Origin: Puccinellia tenuiflora
Lineage: Eukaryota > Streptophyta > Magnoliopsida > Poales > Poaceae
Length of the DNA: 64,000 nt
NCBI GenBank assembly: GCA_012064385.1
Contig: QRDG01000030.1
Location: 126,613-190,612, forward strand
Direction: 5' to 3'
Part shown: piece after piece, positions 10,749 to 22,652 of the stretch
How positions within the stretch are numbered: the stretch's first letter is position 1
Layout: every line of letters begins with the position of its first letter
The notes under the pieces: model-generated
What the model was told of the DNA's origin: nothing
Databases searched by the model: none
Seen by the model: the letters and a program-made list of their open reading frames with translations, nothing else
Translations under genes and position numbers: made by a program

Positions 10749-11160
10749 GCATGTAGTTGTTAGATTTTGTATTATAGGGAGCCTGGCTAATGTATGTGCC
10801 CGGGGGACGGATTTTTTATAAACCTGAAAAGACATAGCGCTGGCGCACGGGATTTGGGTGCGCCGGCGCTAAGTGCAGTACCCCCGGCGCGCGGGATTTG
10901 GTGTGCGCCGACGGTAACTCCAGTAACCCTGGCGCACAGGGCGCGCCGGCAGTAACGAGTTACTACCGGCGTGAGCATCGCCGGCGCAGCCCAATTTGGT
11001 GCGCCGACGGTAGCCCAATTTGGTGCGCCTGCGGTAGACTTTTTCCTAGTAGTGAAAGGAGCCCTTTTCCTCTACCATTGCACCAACGTCGCCCACAGAC
11101 CTCCTCTTCCTCTCTACTTGCCACCCACGCCCCGATCTTGCCATGGCTCATGGTGGTGGC

Positions 11161-12670
11161 TGATGTCTACTACACGCTTCTATTCTTGTAGACTTGTTGG
11201 GCCTCCAAGCACAGAGGATTGTAGGACAGCAGCAAATTTCCCTTAAGTGAGTAACCCAAGGTTTATCGATCTCAGGGAGGTGTAAGGTGAATGTATCCTC
11301 TCTCAAGCAACCCTGCAATTAAGATACAAGAAGTCTTTTGTGTCCCCAACACACCTAATACAATGGCTAATTGTATAGGTGCACTAGTTCGGTGAAGAGA
11401 TAGTAAAATGCAAGTGATATGGATGGTATAAGGTGATTTTGTAATTCTGTAATAAAAATGGAAGCAAGCAAACAAGTGACAAAAGTGACTAAAAACGGTG
11501 TATCAATGCTTGGAAACAAGGCCTAGGCTTCATACTTTCACTAGTGACTACTCTCAACATCATTAACATAATTAAGCACATGATAGTTTCCACAAAAACA
11601 CATGCATGGTAGACGTTACTCGGAGATCATTCTTTCGTGAATCAAATAGGACGAGAATTGTGTAGCGCTAGGAAAAGCACACCTTAAAGTTCGTATTTCA
11701 TATCTATGGACACTTCATGCTGTCACTATCCGCATCCAAAGATAGTACTAACAAACACCACAACCTATTTCTTTAATAGTCTCTTTATTCAATAACACAA
11801 CCATCAAAAAACCTCATGATCTATTCAATCCAACAATAATAAAGAACAAACTCATGATGAAGATCCCTCTAATCTTGATGCATAGAGCCACACACGGCAC
11901 CCTCACTGTCACCGTGGTACCGTGATCACAACGGTGACTCCGCAAATTATACTAGATAACACCACTTGAGCAACATTATATCCATTACACATAGGGAAAT
12001 ATCATGTATTCAACTATACTAATAAAGCTCATGATCACAACGAAGATGACATCATGGGAGAGAGAGACAACCACATAGCTACTTGTATAAGCCTCAGCCC
12101 TGGTGAGGGACTACTCCCTCCTCATTACGGGAAGCAGCGGTGTTGATGGAGTTGGCTCCGGCGGTCGATCCCCGTCCCGGCAGGGTGCCGGAACAGGACC
12201 TTCTGAACCCCCGAAACTTGTCGGCGATGGCGGCGGAGCTCTTTATATTATTTGGGAAAATCCTTCAGGGGTTAGGGTTTTTTTGTCGGTGATGATTTTA
12301 TAGGCGTCAGAGGCGGCCGAGAGGTGCCTCACAGGGCAGGGGCGGGTCCCACCCGCGGGTGGACCCTAGGCCGCGGCCACAGGTCGCCCCTGGCCTGTGG
12401 GCTGCCCCCTAGGTCGCCCTTTTGGCTCCGGTTTTCATTTGTCCAATAAAAAATCCCCGTAAATTTTTGTCCAATTCCGAGAATATTTCCAGAAGTAACT
12501 TTCTACAACAAAAACATGACAAAAACAGGGAACTGGCACTAGGCATCTTGTCAATAGGTTAGTCCAATAAAATGCCTTAAAATGATATAATAAGATGGCA
12601 AAAACATGTGACAATGACATAAAACAAGCATGGATCAATCAAAAATTATAGATACGTTTGACACGTATCA
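11161..12670 (-). repeat. 3' LTR of the Athila-like element (1510 bp)
   Basis: In plus-strand view it begins TGATGTCTAC and ends ACGTATCA. On the minus strand it opens TGATACGTGTCAAACGTATC, a short hairpin. The complete LTR is preserved here, unlike its partner. Confidence 0.9.
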
Positions 12671-15207
12671 GCATCCCCAAGCTTAACTCCTACTCGTCCT
12701 CGAGTAGGTAAGTGATAACAAAATAATTTTTTATGAGACATGCAACCAACACAATCTTGATCAAGATAGTAATGTAAAGCATAGGACATGAATGAAGTGA
12801 TACAACACAATTGTTTATAGTTGATAGTAAGAAAGCAATGAATAACCAAGTTGAATCATTCAAGCAAAACCTTTCATAAATAGTACGTTAAAGACATGAA
12901 AATAATGTGACCCACATATTTGACTAATTCTCAAAGGTAATAGTTCCACAACAAAAGTGTTTGAGAATCAACACAAGGAAGATGTAAGTATTAGCAAAAA
13001 GCTTCAACTTCCAACTACTTACCTTATAGATAAAGTCAATATAAAGATTCATGTTTAATCTGACGATGCAATATGATCAATGATACCCAGGGTCAATGCT
13101 ATATGTTTGCTTCGGTGGAGATAGAAGGAAAAGGAAAACTAACTCAACATTAAAGTAAAAGAAAGGCCCTTCGCAGAGGGAAGCAGGGATTACTCATGTG
13201 CTAGAGCTTTTTTATTTTGAAAAACAGAGATAAAAAACAATTTTGAGAGATGCATGCTTTCGTCAACAATTTCACAACAGAGAAGCTATCTAGTCCCCCA
13301 TAACAAGCAAGGCTTTTAGACTTGTGAGAGCAGCTGGTTTTAGAGGAACGAGTACATTCCTCTTTCTCCTTGGTTTCACCACTGTCCAATGTTTTGAGCT
13401 GATTTCTCAGATTTTCATTGCGCGGAGGAGAATGGTGAGTTGTATTTATATTTTGCTTAATCTGCTCTCGGGTTGATTCAAGTGAAGACGTAAACCATCA
13501 ACACTGGGTGAAAGGGGGAAATGACCTTGCTTGTCACAAGTTATATCTAGCTCTCTAGTGCTTCCTCGTGAGCTTAAAAACAGAGGCACAAAAAAGGAGT
13601 ATTTTGAATATTTTAAAGATAGCACATGACAAATTTACTTGGAATGGCAAGAAATACCATGCATAGGTAGATATGGTGGACTCAGCTGGCAAGATAGTTT
13701 GGCTTTGGGATTTGGATGCACGAGTGAACTCTACACTCAGTACGAATTTTTAGGCTTAGCAAAAATGGTATTTGAAGCAAACATCCAACATTAACCGTTA
13801 ACAGAGTAACATAATACATCAGTCAATCATAACCATAAACACTCCATACCGTCTCCCTTGTTGACAAACAGTTCTTTTGATGGAAAGATTAGCTTTATGA
13901 ATTAACAACTACGAAACACCACACAGTTTCAATCTTTTAACTGTATTTCTTTACTAATCAATGCCACTCAAATAACCAGCAAGTTTAAGCATTCATCTTA
14001 ATATCTCAAAACAATTGAGAAGCATCAAATATCCACACAATGATCTACAAGACTATGCAGGCTTTCATTTCATTCCAATGTCACATGGATAGCATTTTGT
14101 CACTTTGATAATTCAAGCAATTAATAAAAAAAACTCTCCAACAAGTATAAGTGAAGAACAAGAGAGTTTAACATCACAACTAGCAGCCCTAAATAAGATA
14201 AAAGCTAAAAGCGAGAGCTTACTAGCAAACAAACAGTAGCTTAGAATACTCAACAAGATATAATCGAGGCAAAGGAGTATTCAATGAAAAAGCGGAGCGT
14301 GTCTCTCTCCCACACAAATAAAGCTAGGATCCAACAAGGATATGACCAGCAAATAAACAAACAAAACTGAAAGCAAAAGGACGCTCCAAGCATAGCACAT
14401 AATATGTAAAGTGATAAAAACTTAGTTCAACAAAGACGACCTCATGATAGTCGATGAAGAGGAGGGGATGCCTTGGGCATCCCCAAGCTTAGACGCTTGA
14501 TGGTTCTTGATATTCATAGGGGGTTCCATGGGGGCATACCCAAGCTTGAACTCTGATCCATCTTCAATTTCTTCATTATCCTCTTCTTTGGAACTTAAAA
14601 ACTCCCTTCACACAAAACCTGTCATAAACTGATTAGAGGGTTAGTGCTCATAAATTAAAATGCACATGTGTTCAACTCAATACAAATTTCAAACAACTTT
14701 ATTGGGCATTAGATACTGTTTACTAAGCCTAAATGTGGTACTCCTCCTCTAAAGTATCACATTTGACGATAGTAAAAGAGACGAATACAAATAAAAGTAG
14801 AATCTGTCAAAAACTGAACAGTCTGTAAAGATTGAATTTTTCGAGGAACTTCTGTAGCTAAAATCATAAAACTCAAAACTAACGAAAGGTAGAAAAAAGT
14901 ATCGGGCTTGCTGTCTAAAAATATCAGAAAAAGATAAAATTCAGGGATTTTCTGGATTTTCGAACAGTGAAGGACAGAAATCTTTTTCTGGACAGCAAAA
15001 CAATACCTCGCACTTTCAATGCATTAGAGGCTAAAATTGGCACAAAAAAACCAAAACAAAAAGATACAATGAAGTTGCTGAAGAGGCAACAACTCCATGA
15101 CACAAGAAAAGCAAAAACAAAATAGAAAGAAAAGAAAACATGGGTTGCCTCCCAAGAGCGCTTTTCATTATAGCCTTTTAGCTAGGCTTGACATTTTAAT
15201 TATGCTC
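12671..15207 (-). other. Non-coding interior of the Athila-like element
   Basis: AT-rich, no ORF above background on either strand. On the minus strand, 12671-12690 (GGAGTTAAGCTTGGGGATGC) is the polypurine region next to the 3' LTR. A related AAGCTTGGGGATGC copy lies at 14478-14491 inside a purine-rich patch. Confidence 0.6.
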
Positions 15208-15516
15208 TCATAAGAATAAGAATTGAAACACAAAAGAGAGCATCAAGAAGCAAATATCAAACACTTTTAAGTCTAACCCACTTCCTATGCATAGGCATCT
15301 TGTAAGAGAATAAATCATTGGAGCATATAGAAAATGCAACATTAAAACCTTCAACATAAATATGGGAAACTTCATAAGATGAAAATTTATATAACCATGT
15401 TTCCCTCTATCATAATAACTTTCAGTAGCATCATAAGAAAACTCAATAATATAGCCATCACATAAAGCATTTTTCTCATGATTCACGTGCATAAAAGTAT
15501 TATTATTACTCTCCAC
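15208..15516 (-). pseudogene. Downstream ORF remnant of the Athila-like element
   Basis: A 102-codon frame starting MESNNNTFMHVNHEKNALCD and ending in a hydrophobic stretch (FDICFLMLSFVFQFLFL). It is recognisable as the conserved segment that follows gag in many non-autonomous pooid Athila-type elements. The function is unknown; the hydrophobic tail could be a membrane anchor. Confidence 0.5.
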
Positions 15517-15665
15517 ATAAGCAAAATCATTATTATTAGTAACATTGAGAGTAGGACTATCATATAGAACTTGGACATGGTAGACTAATTGTATATTAGA
15601 AAGATGATGTTCAGTAGGAGAGTAATAATTATGACAAGTCTCGTAAGGATGATTAAAATTATTCT

Positions 15666-16837
15666 TTATGGCGTAGTTATCATCACAATAATCATTAAAA
15701 CTGGAGGCATGATATCATCATAAGCAAGGGGATAGTCATCTTTCCAAGCATGTATTTTTGTAAACAAATCATCATGACTTTCAATACCAAAAGGATTTTT
15801 AAACCAATCATCCCCAAGCTTGGGGTTTTCCACATTATGATTAGAAGAAACATGACTATTCCCAACAGTATAACAATTATCAATATCATCATTTTCAAAA
15901 TTGGTGCCAAAAGGATTTTCAAGATCATAAGTGGTATTATATTCCCAATCATGATCATCACAATGAGTAACAGGCATAACATAATCTTCTTCAATAGTGC
16001 CTATAGACTTAACATCAAGATAATAATGAATACAATCAAGTGGATCATCTTCAATAATTTTTGATTCATACTCATTAGGAACAACCATGATGGGAGAAAT
16101 ATGCTTAGGGGATGATGTCGTTTCCTCTTTCTTTTTACTCCTCCCTCCTTCTTGTTCTTCACCATCACCTTAGGAGAGAGTGGTTGGAAAGGAAGCTTCT
16201 CCACATAATCTTTGTCGATCTCCCAATCTTCAATGTTGTGTTGAATCTTTTCAATAAGATCCCATTTAGCATCAATCTTATTATTTGTAAAAGAACCCAT
16301 AGAGGAAGCATCAAGTATTTCCTTGTCATGACGAGGTAGCCTTGTATAAAAATTATTAACAATGATATCCTTGGAAAGCTCATGGTTAGGGCATTTAAGT
16401 ATTACTGATTTTAATCTCCTCCAAGCTTGAGCAATGCTCTCTCCGTCATGTGGCCAAAATTTGTAGATGTAATTTCTATCTTGATGAATTTCATGAAGAG
16501 GATAAAATTTAGAATAAAAGAGAGACATAAGCTCCTTCCAATCCAACAAGTGAGAATTGTCTAGCAGCCTATACCACTCCAATGCTTTCTCCTTAAGTGG
16601 TAAGGAAAATAATTTCCTCATGATTACCTATCTTGATACACCTGCAATCTCAAACAACTCACATAATTCTTTAATATAAAGCAGATGATAACTAGGATGT
16701 ATAGCTCCATCTCCTGCATAGCAATTACTCATAACACGATCAATTATCCCCATCGGTATTTTGAAAGGAATACATTCAGTATGTGGAGTAACCTTATCCA
16801 CCATGGGAGTGGTGGAGAGGTCGCTCTCAAAAAGCAA
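15666..16837 (-). pseudogene. Athila-type gag, interrupted
   Basis: On the minus strand a frame begins at 16837 and meets an in-frame stop at 16628-16630. It continues from 16621 as MRKLFSLPLKEKALEWYRLL and DGESIAQAWRRLKSVILKCP, the retrotransposon gag core, to 16001. A frameshift then leads to a frame from 16088 to 15666 (DDPLDCIHYYLD...), normally the C-terminal part of the same product. Gag would form the virus-like particle that packages element RNA. The stop and frameshift make it non-functional. Confidence 0.85.
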
Positions 16838-17006
16838 ATTTAAAGGACAACGTTCGATAAGACAAAATAGTAAAGATTAAAAAAACAAGAAACAAAAAGA
16901 TTTAATCGCAAGATCTAAAGAAGATACCTTCCAGGACTCACCTCCCCAACAACAATGCTAGAAATTAGCTTTGTTGAAGGGAGAGTGAGTATCGCTTACC
17001 TTTCCT

Positions 17007-17023
17007 CCCCGGCAACAGTGCCA
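17007..17023 (-). promoter_or_regulatory. Primer-binding site of the Athila-like element
   Basis: The minus strand reads TGGCACTGTTGCCGGGG ten bases inside the 5' LTR. It resembles the tRNA-Asp primer site TGGCGCCGTTGCCGGGG of Athila elements, with two changes. Confidence 0.7.
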
Positions 17024-17033
17024 AAAAAGAGCT

Positions 17034-17548
17034 TGATGTCTACTACACGCTTCTATTCTTGTAGACTTGTTGGGCCTCCAAGCGCAGAGGTTTGTAGGAC
17101 AACAGCAAATTTCTCTTAAGTGAGTAACCCAAGGTTTATCGATCTCAGGGATGTGTAAGGTGAATGTATCCTCTCTCAAGCAACCATGCAATTAAGATAC
17201 AAGAAGTCTTTTGTGTCCCCAACACACCTAATACAATGGCTAATTGTATAGGTGCACTAGTTCGGCGAAGAGATAGTAAAATGCAAGTGATATGGATGGT
17301 AAAAGGTGATTTTGTAATTCTGTAATAAAAATGGCAGCAAGCAAACAAGTGACAAAAGTGACTAAAAATGGCAGCAAGCAAACAAGTGACAAACATGACA
17401 AAAATAGGGAACTGGCACTAGGCATCTTGTCAATAGGTTAGTCCAATAAAATGCTTTAAAATGATATAATAAGATGGCAAAACATGTGACAATGACATAA
17501 AACAAGTATGGATCAATCAAAAATTATAGATATGTTTGACACGTATCA
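17034..17548 (-). repeat. 5' LTR of the Athila-like element, internally deleted (515 bp)
   Basis: About the first 330 bp and last 160 bp match the 1510-bp partner LTR; roughly 1 kb in the middle is missing. The junction near 17365-17395 repeats a short GCAGCAAGCAAACAAGTGACAAA motif region, which suggests deletion between short direct repeats. Confidence 0.88.
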
Positions 17549-18048
17549 GTGGCCGCTCCACTCCCGGTCGCGGCGGCAGCTCCAACCGCCACCGCCGCAT
17601 CACCTATCTTTGGTTTCTTGAGTCGAGCGAGGGTGGAGGAGACGACGGTTCACGTTCGAGCAGGACTCCTCTGAGCTCGAGCAGGGGCAGGGGCAGTTAT
17701 GACGTCCGTCGGGCCATTGCTCCCGATCCCATTCCCTTCATCGATCTTGAGTCCGATGACGAGGAGCAGGTGGTTGATCCAGGTCTGGCATGGGCTAGGG
17801 CCGACTATCAAGCCACAAAGCAGGCTAGACATTCGGCTGAGCAACAACAGCTCACGGAGACTCTGGTCACTTCTATGGTCGAAGTAGAGCAGGCAAGAGC
17901 CGCGGAGCAAGCCAGAGCCACGCAGTACGAGGAGGACCTGCAGAAGGCTCTGAACAACTCGGTGGCAAACCATGAGGGAAAGGGCAAGGGCCAAGGCAAG
18001 GATCCACTAGAGGTTTCCGACGATGACACGAGTGGTAGTTCTTGTTAG

Positions 18049-18200
18049 TTCTAGGATTGTATGTAAAAGGACACTCTATGTAAAATTGTTGAAAAACATG
18101 GGGAATGTTCCTTCTAAGTGTGCTAGTATGAAGCAAATATCATGAACTTGCAGTACATTATTTTGAAGTTTGGCCGAAACCCCCATTTTTTGGGAAGTAG
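18049..18200 (+). repeat. Repeated AT-rich module A, copy 1
   Basis: From 18098 the sequence (GGGGAATGTTCCTTCTAAGT...) is repeated, diverged, at 20150-20220 and 22010-22075. It lies just after the stop of the split ORF and may be its 3' UTR or part of an older repeat. Confidence 0.55.
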
Positions 18201-19789
18201 TGATACGTCTCCGACGTATCTATAATTTTTGATGTTCCATGCTTGATTATATATCAATGCAACATGTTATTATAATGTTTTAATATCATTTTGGAATGAT
18301 TTATGGAACTAACCTATTAACAAGATGCCCAGTGTCTGTTCATGTTTTCTGCTGCCGTTTTGTTTTAGAAAAGTTGTTCGGGGAAGTTTCTCGGAATCAG
18401 CTGCAAATTTACAGAAATTATTTCCAAGAAAAAACAAGTCCAGAGCCAGGAGGTCGCCTGTAGGGGGCCCCACGGGGACCATACGCCCCCAAGCGCGGCC
18501 CACACCTTGTCCGTGCCTGGGCCCCACCTGGTGCCCTCCGACGTCGTCTCGAGTTGCCCCTTCGCCTATAAATTCGTCTTCGACCCGAAAACCCTAAGTA
18601 CCCAATCATATTTTTTCAGAAGACGTCTGAGGCCGCCGCCATCGCCAACCCTAGTTCAGGAGGGTTCTGCAGCTCTACCCGGCACCCTGCCGGATAGGGG
18701 AATCATCACTGGAGGAATCTACACCACAATGCCTGCCTCCGGAGTGATGCGTGAGTAGTCCACCACGGGACTACGGGTCCATAGGAGTAGCTAGATGTTT
18801 GTCTCTCCACCTTGTACTCTATTGCTTAGATCTTGTGAGCTACCTATCATGGTCAAGATCATATTATTTGTAACTGCTACATGATTGTGTTTGCATGGAT
18901 CCGATGAATTGCGGAAATCATTACTTTTGTTCATCTATATGTTATGTTTGATCGATGATCTTCATGCTCTCCGATGCTAGTGGATTCTTTGGCCAAGTAA
19001 TTGTTAGTGTCTTCAGAGAGGGTATTTATGCTAGATAGTGGGTTCATGCCTCTCTTTGTCTGAGCTCGGGTTGACACAAACGATCAAGACTAGAGATGTG
19101 TTGTTGCCACTAGGGAGAAAACAGCGGTGTGATTTCCTTGTGTTATTTACATTGCTTACATTATGCACTTTGCTTATTGCAATGATCTGTTGCTTGCAAC
19201 TTAATACTTCTGGGTGACATGCTCGATAGCGATCCCGGGGTGGATTATTAGTCATAGACGCAGTTGGATAACGATCTATGTATTTTGACGTAATTCCCAT
19301 ATTAGATGAAGCGGTGAACTATATTATTTTATGATAGCATTGTTATGCGCCCACAATTCTGTCAATTGCCATGCTGTAATTTGTTTACCCATCATGTATA
19401 TCTTTTGAAGAGACACTACTAGTGATCTATGGACCCCGGTCTTATTTTCCTACATTGTTTACAACCGTTCTAATAGCTTTTCATCATCATTTGCTCGCTG
19501 GTCATATTTCACTCTCATCATATTTTACATCTATACAATTAATCCATTGTGTTCGGCAAGCCGGAGAGATTGACAACCTCTCTGTTTCGTTGGGGCAAAG
19601 TACTTGTTTGTGATTGTGTGCAGGTCCACGTTAATCTACAAGCACCAGAGTAGATTGACACCTCGCAAAGCCTTCTCCAAGTACTACTGGATCTGATAAC
19701 CTTGGTTTTGTATTCAAGGGAAACTGCTGCTTTGCTGCATCATACCGTCCTCTTGGGGTTCCCCAGCGAACGTGTGATCCACGTCATCA
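18201..19789 (+). mobile_element. Solo LTR, gypsy type (1589 bp)
   Basis: It begins TGATACGTCTCCGACGTATC and ends CCACGTCATCA. The flanking duplication AGTAG is perfect (18196-18200 and 19790-19794). There is no internal domain, so this is a product of LTR-LTR recombination. No ORF of interest. Confidence 0.93.
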
Positions 19790-19794
19790 AGTAG

Positions 19795-20314
19795 GTACCA
19801 CAAATAAGATTTAAAATTGACCTCTCATAATTATCACACAAACTATATCATATCAGAGGCATAACCTCTGAATATAATGAATTTTTTAGCTTTTTAACTA
19901 TATTCCACTCATTAAATGAGTTTACTAGCATTTATCGAGAAATAAAGAAATTTGAACTACAAGTGTGTTATAGTTTGGCCCCAAAATTATGTAAAAACAT
20001 AATAACATAGACTATCATGATTGCACGCAATTGCAACAGAAAAAAGTAGGACAAATTCACCCTTAGCTATGAATGGTCACACGGACAATTTTGGCCCTGT
20101 TTTGAAAAACAATCTCATAAATCGAGAAAACATCAAAACAAAATGTAAAACCAGGGGGGATCTATCTTTTTAGTGTACTAGTATGGAAGGGAAAATATAA
20201 ACTTGCAATTACATAATATTTGATAACCTTGTCTTCGATGAAGATTCATGGCTTTCAAGCCAAAAGACCAAGATCATGGCATATCCATGTCTACCTTCGT
20301 GCTATGATGACCAT
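19795..20314 (+). repeat. Repeated AT-rich modules B (copy 1) and A (copy 2)
   Basis: Module B (TACCACAAATAAGATT...) starts at about 19790 and recurs at 21818. Module A copy 2 is at 20150-20220. No gene is visible. Confidence 0.6.
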
Positions 20315-21713
20315 TGATGATCCACAAGTGTAGGGGATCGCAACAGTCTTCGAGGGAAGTAAAACCCAAATTTATTGATTCGACACAAGGGGAGCCAAAG
20401 AATATTTATAAGCCTTACCAATTGAGTTGTCAATTCAACTATACCTGAAAGAGAACTCACTTGGTGCAATTTATTAGTAGTAATAGTGAAGTGGTAATAG
20501 CAATGTAATAGTAACAGCAACAGTAAAATTATAGTAGCAATCATGACAGCAAAAGTACCAGTCGTAAACAGCAGGATTAAAAACACTACAGGCATAGGGA
20601 CGGATAAACGGACGTTGCATGAATAAGATAACTCATGTAATAAACATAACAGGGCACAATGCAAACAAATAACAATAAAGCATCCAAGTATCAATTAATC
20701 ATAGACATGTATTCCTAATTTAGCTGAACGTGCTTGCAATAAGAACTTGCACGACATCTTTTGTCATGCCATCCGGTTTCTGCCGGGCCAATAATGGAAC
20801 TAATGGCAATTAAGGTGTTCCTTTTAATAGAACACCGGAGCAAAGCATTAACATACGACAAATACATGCAATCCTCAAGTTGCTACCCTTTTCCTTTGAT
20901 ATCCCAATCTGTCACTTTGGGGTCGCCGGTTCCGGACAACAATAGGTGCATACAACTAGTAGATATGATCCAAAGCATCAATTATATTCATAAAAACATA
21001 ACATGTTCATATCTGAAATCAGGGCACTCAGGCCCTAAGTGTCAAGCATTAAGCACGACTAGTTGCAGCAACGACAATTAACACAAATAGAGGATACTAG
21101 GCATCATGCCCTAATAATCTAGCATCAAATTACATGAGTGATCTTACTCAATCCCCTCCATCCCCTTGCCTACAGCAGGGAACTACTCACTCATGGATGG
21201 TGGAATCATGGATGGTTGATGGAGACGCGTTGGCGGTGACGACGGCGACGATCTCCACTCCGGCAGGGTGCCGGAACATCGATCCTGGACCTCGATTTTG
21301 GGTTTCGAGGTGGCAGCGTAGCTCCGTAAGGTTTCTGGACGAAGTGTTCGGGGGGTGTCGTTTTTAGGTCAGGAAGGCCTTATATGCCAAAGGAGGACTA
21401 GAGGCGACGCACCAGGGGCAGGGGCGACCCCTGGCCGCGACCATGGGGCCTCCCATGGCTGGGGCCCGCCCCTGCTCCTGGGGTGGCCCCTCCGCGAACC
21501 CTCCTGGCTCCTTGGCTTATTTCCTTCAAAAACTCTTTTTCCAATTTTTAGGGAATTTTACGTGGAATTTTTATTCCTGCACAAAAATAAAACACTAATT
21601 GCAATTCTGCTAAAAACAGCGTCAGTCCGGGTTAGTTTCAATCAAATCATGCAAATTAGAGGCAAAACAATAGCAAAAGTGTTTGGAAAAGTAGATACGT
21701 TTGCGACGTATCA
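20315..21713 (-). mobile_element. Solo LTR, gypsy type, minus orientation (1399 bp)
   Basis: The plus strand begins TGATGATCCAC and ends GCGACGTATCA; on the minus strand it opens TGATACGTCGCAAACGTATC. The duplication ACCAT is perfect (20310-20314 and 21714-21718). No internal domain remains. Confidence 0.93.
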
Positions 21714-21718
21714 ACCAT

Positions 21719-22640
21719 ACTCGGCACAAACATGTGTTTTGACATTGTCAAGAATGTTGTCAAAGCAAGATTCCATTTTTTAACATTTTGTTTAGTACCG
21801 AAATCAACATTTTTGTGAAGTAGATACCACAAATAAGATTGGAAATTGACCTCTCACAATTTTAACACAAACTATATCAAATGGGAGGCATAATCCCTGA
21901 ATATCATGAATTTTTGAGCTTTTTAAATATATTCCGCACATTAAATGAGGTTAATAGGATTTACCGACAAACAATTTCCATAAATCGAGAAAAGGTCAAA
22001 AAAATGGAAAAACTTGGGGAATATTCATTTTAAGTGTACAAGTATCAAAGAAAAATCATAAACTTCAATTCTCGTCCAATTCATGTCCAGAGCGCGTCTA
22101 GAGTGCGCCGTGGCGCGTCTAGAGTGCGTCGTGGCGCCACAGCGCGCACTGGACACGAACTGGCATGGCATGAATCAAATTATCGCGTCAGTTCATGTCC
22201 AACATGGTCGTGACATGTCTACATGGATCACATTGTATTTTTCGGCTCATTTACAGAAGGACGAAAAAAACTTGCTTAGAAATGGGGTTGTTTACACTAG
22301 CTTTGGAGCTCATTTGAAGCACAAAAATGCATGTGACGCGTCGAGATGTTTAACGTGTCAAAATACATGCGTCCGCGTTAGAGACGGTCATGATTACGCG
22401 AAGAAGCGAAGTGTCTTGTCTTGTCAAACTGGTCTTTCCAAGAAACGAAGCGATCTCCGTCGGCGGTTAAATGTTGTAGATTTACTCGTTGCGGTTCCCA
22501 CACTTCACCACTCTCCGCTCTCCCAACACCACCAAAAAAACCATGGACGGCGGAAGCGACCACTAGTGGAACGACGGCACCGTCCCGAGTGACAACGCCT
22601 CCGCCGAAGACCAAGAGGGCTTCCAGGGCTGGTAGAGGGG
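21719..22640 (+). repeat. Modules B (copy 2) and A (copy 3), then GC-rich unassigned sequence
   Basis: Module B copy 2 starts near 21818 and module A copy 3 at 22010-22075. From 22083 the sequence has repeated GCGCGTCTAGAGTGCG and TTCATGTCCA words (22077 and 22195). No ORF is convincing up to the acidic ORF. Confidence 0.5.
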
Positions 22641-22652
22641 GACCCGTCTTCA

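Larger units (their letters stand above)
7810..11054 (+). mobile_element. Complete non-autonomous CACTA element carrying host gene pieces (Pack-CACTA)
   Basis: The left end reads CACTACTAGGAAAA (7810) and the right end TTTTCCTAGTAGTG (to 11054). Both sides are flanked by AAA (7807-7809 and 11055-11057), the 3-bp duplication typical of CACTA. Subterminal hairpins of the type GCGCTGGCGCAC...GGTGCGCCGGCGC fill about 7850-8160 and 10836-11035. No transposase is present. The interior holds a 5' leader plus first exon of a PCF11-like gene, an exon of a mitochondrial CPN60 gene, and a third exon-like segment, all in + orientation. Movement would depend on transposase in trans. Confidence 0.93.
11161..17548 (-). 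mobile_element. Athila-like Ty3/gypsy element, non-autonomous, minus strand
   Basis: Both ends carry related LTRs (11161-12670 and 17034-17548), and the insertion is bounded by a perfect 5-bp duplication GTGGC (11156-11160 and 17549-17553). Read on the minus strand: 5' LTR, primer-binding site (17007-17023), gag, a second short ORF, about 2.5 kb without coding capacity, polypurine region (12671-12690), 3' LTR. No protease, reverse transcriptase or integrase is present, so it depended on a relative. The gag type and the tRNA-Asp-like primer site point to the Athila lineage. Confidence 0.92.
11143..18048 (+). pseudogene. Unrecognised 170-codon ORF split by a retrotransposon
   Basis: ATG 11143 opens six codons (MAHGGG) that end exactly at 11160. 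The 6388-bp Athila-like element follows, and the same frame resumes at 17554 (RSTPGRGGSS...) and runs to TAG 18046-18048. Removing the insertion and one copy of its GTGGC duplication restores an uninterrupted frame. The protein has a Ser/Gly/Arg-rich N-terminus, a short FIDLESDDEE motif, a Gln/Ala/Glu-rich segment predicted to form a coiled coil (QQQLTETLVTSMVEVEQARA) and a KGKGQGK...DDDTSGSSC tail. I do not recognise it; it may be a host gene or part of an older repeat, since the flanks are repetitive. A CT-rich leader lies at 11060-11142. Confidence 0.6.

Noticed and set aside
15695..16064. Hydrophobic ORFs on both strands in the Athila-like element
   Set aside because: AT-rich shadows of the gag C-terminal frame (15666-16088, minus).
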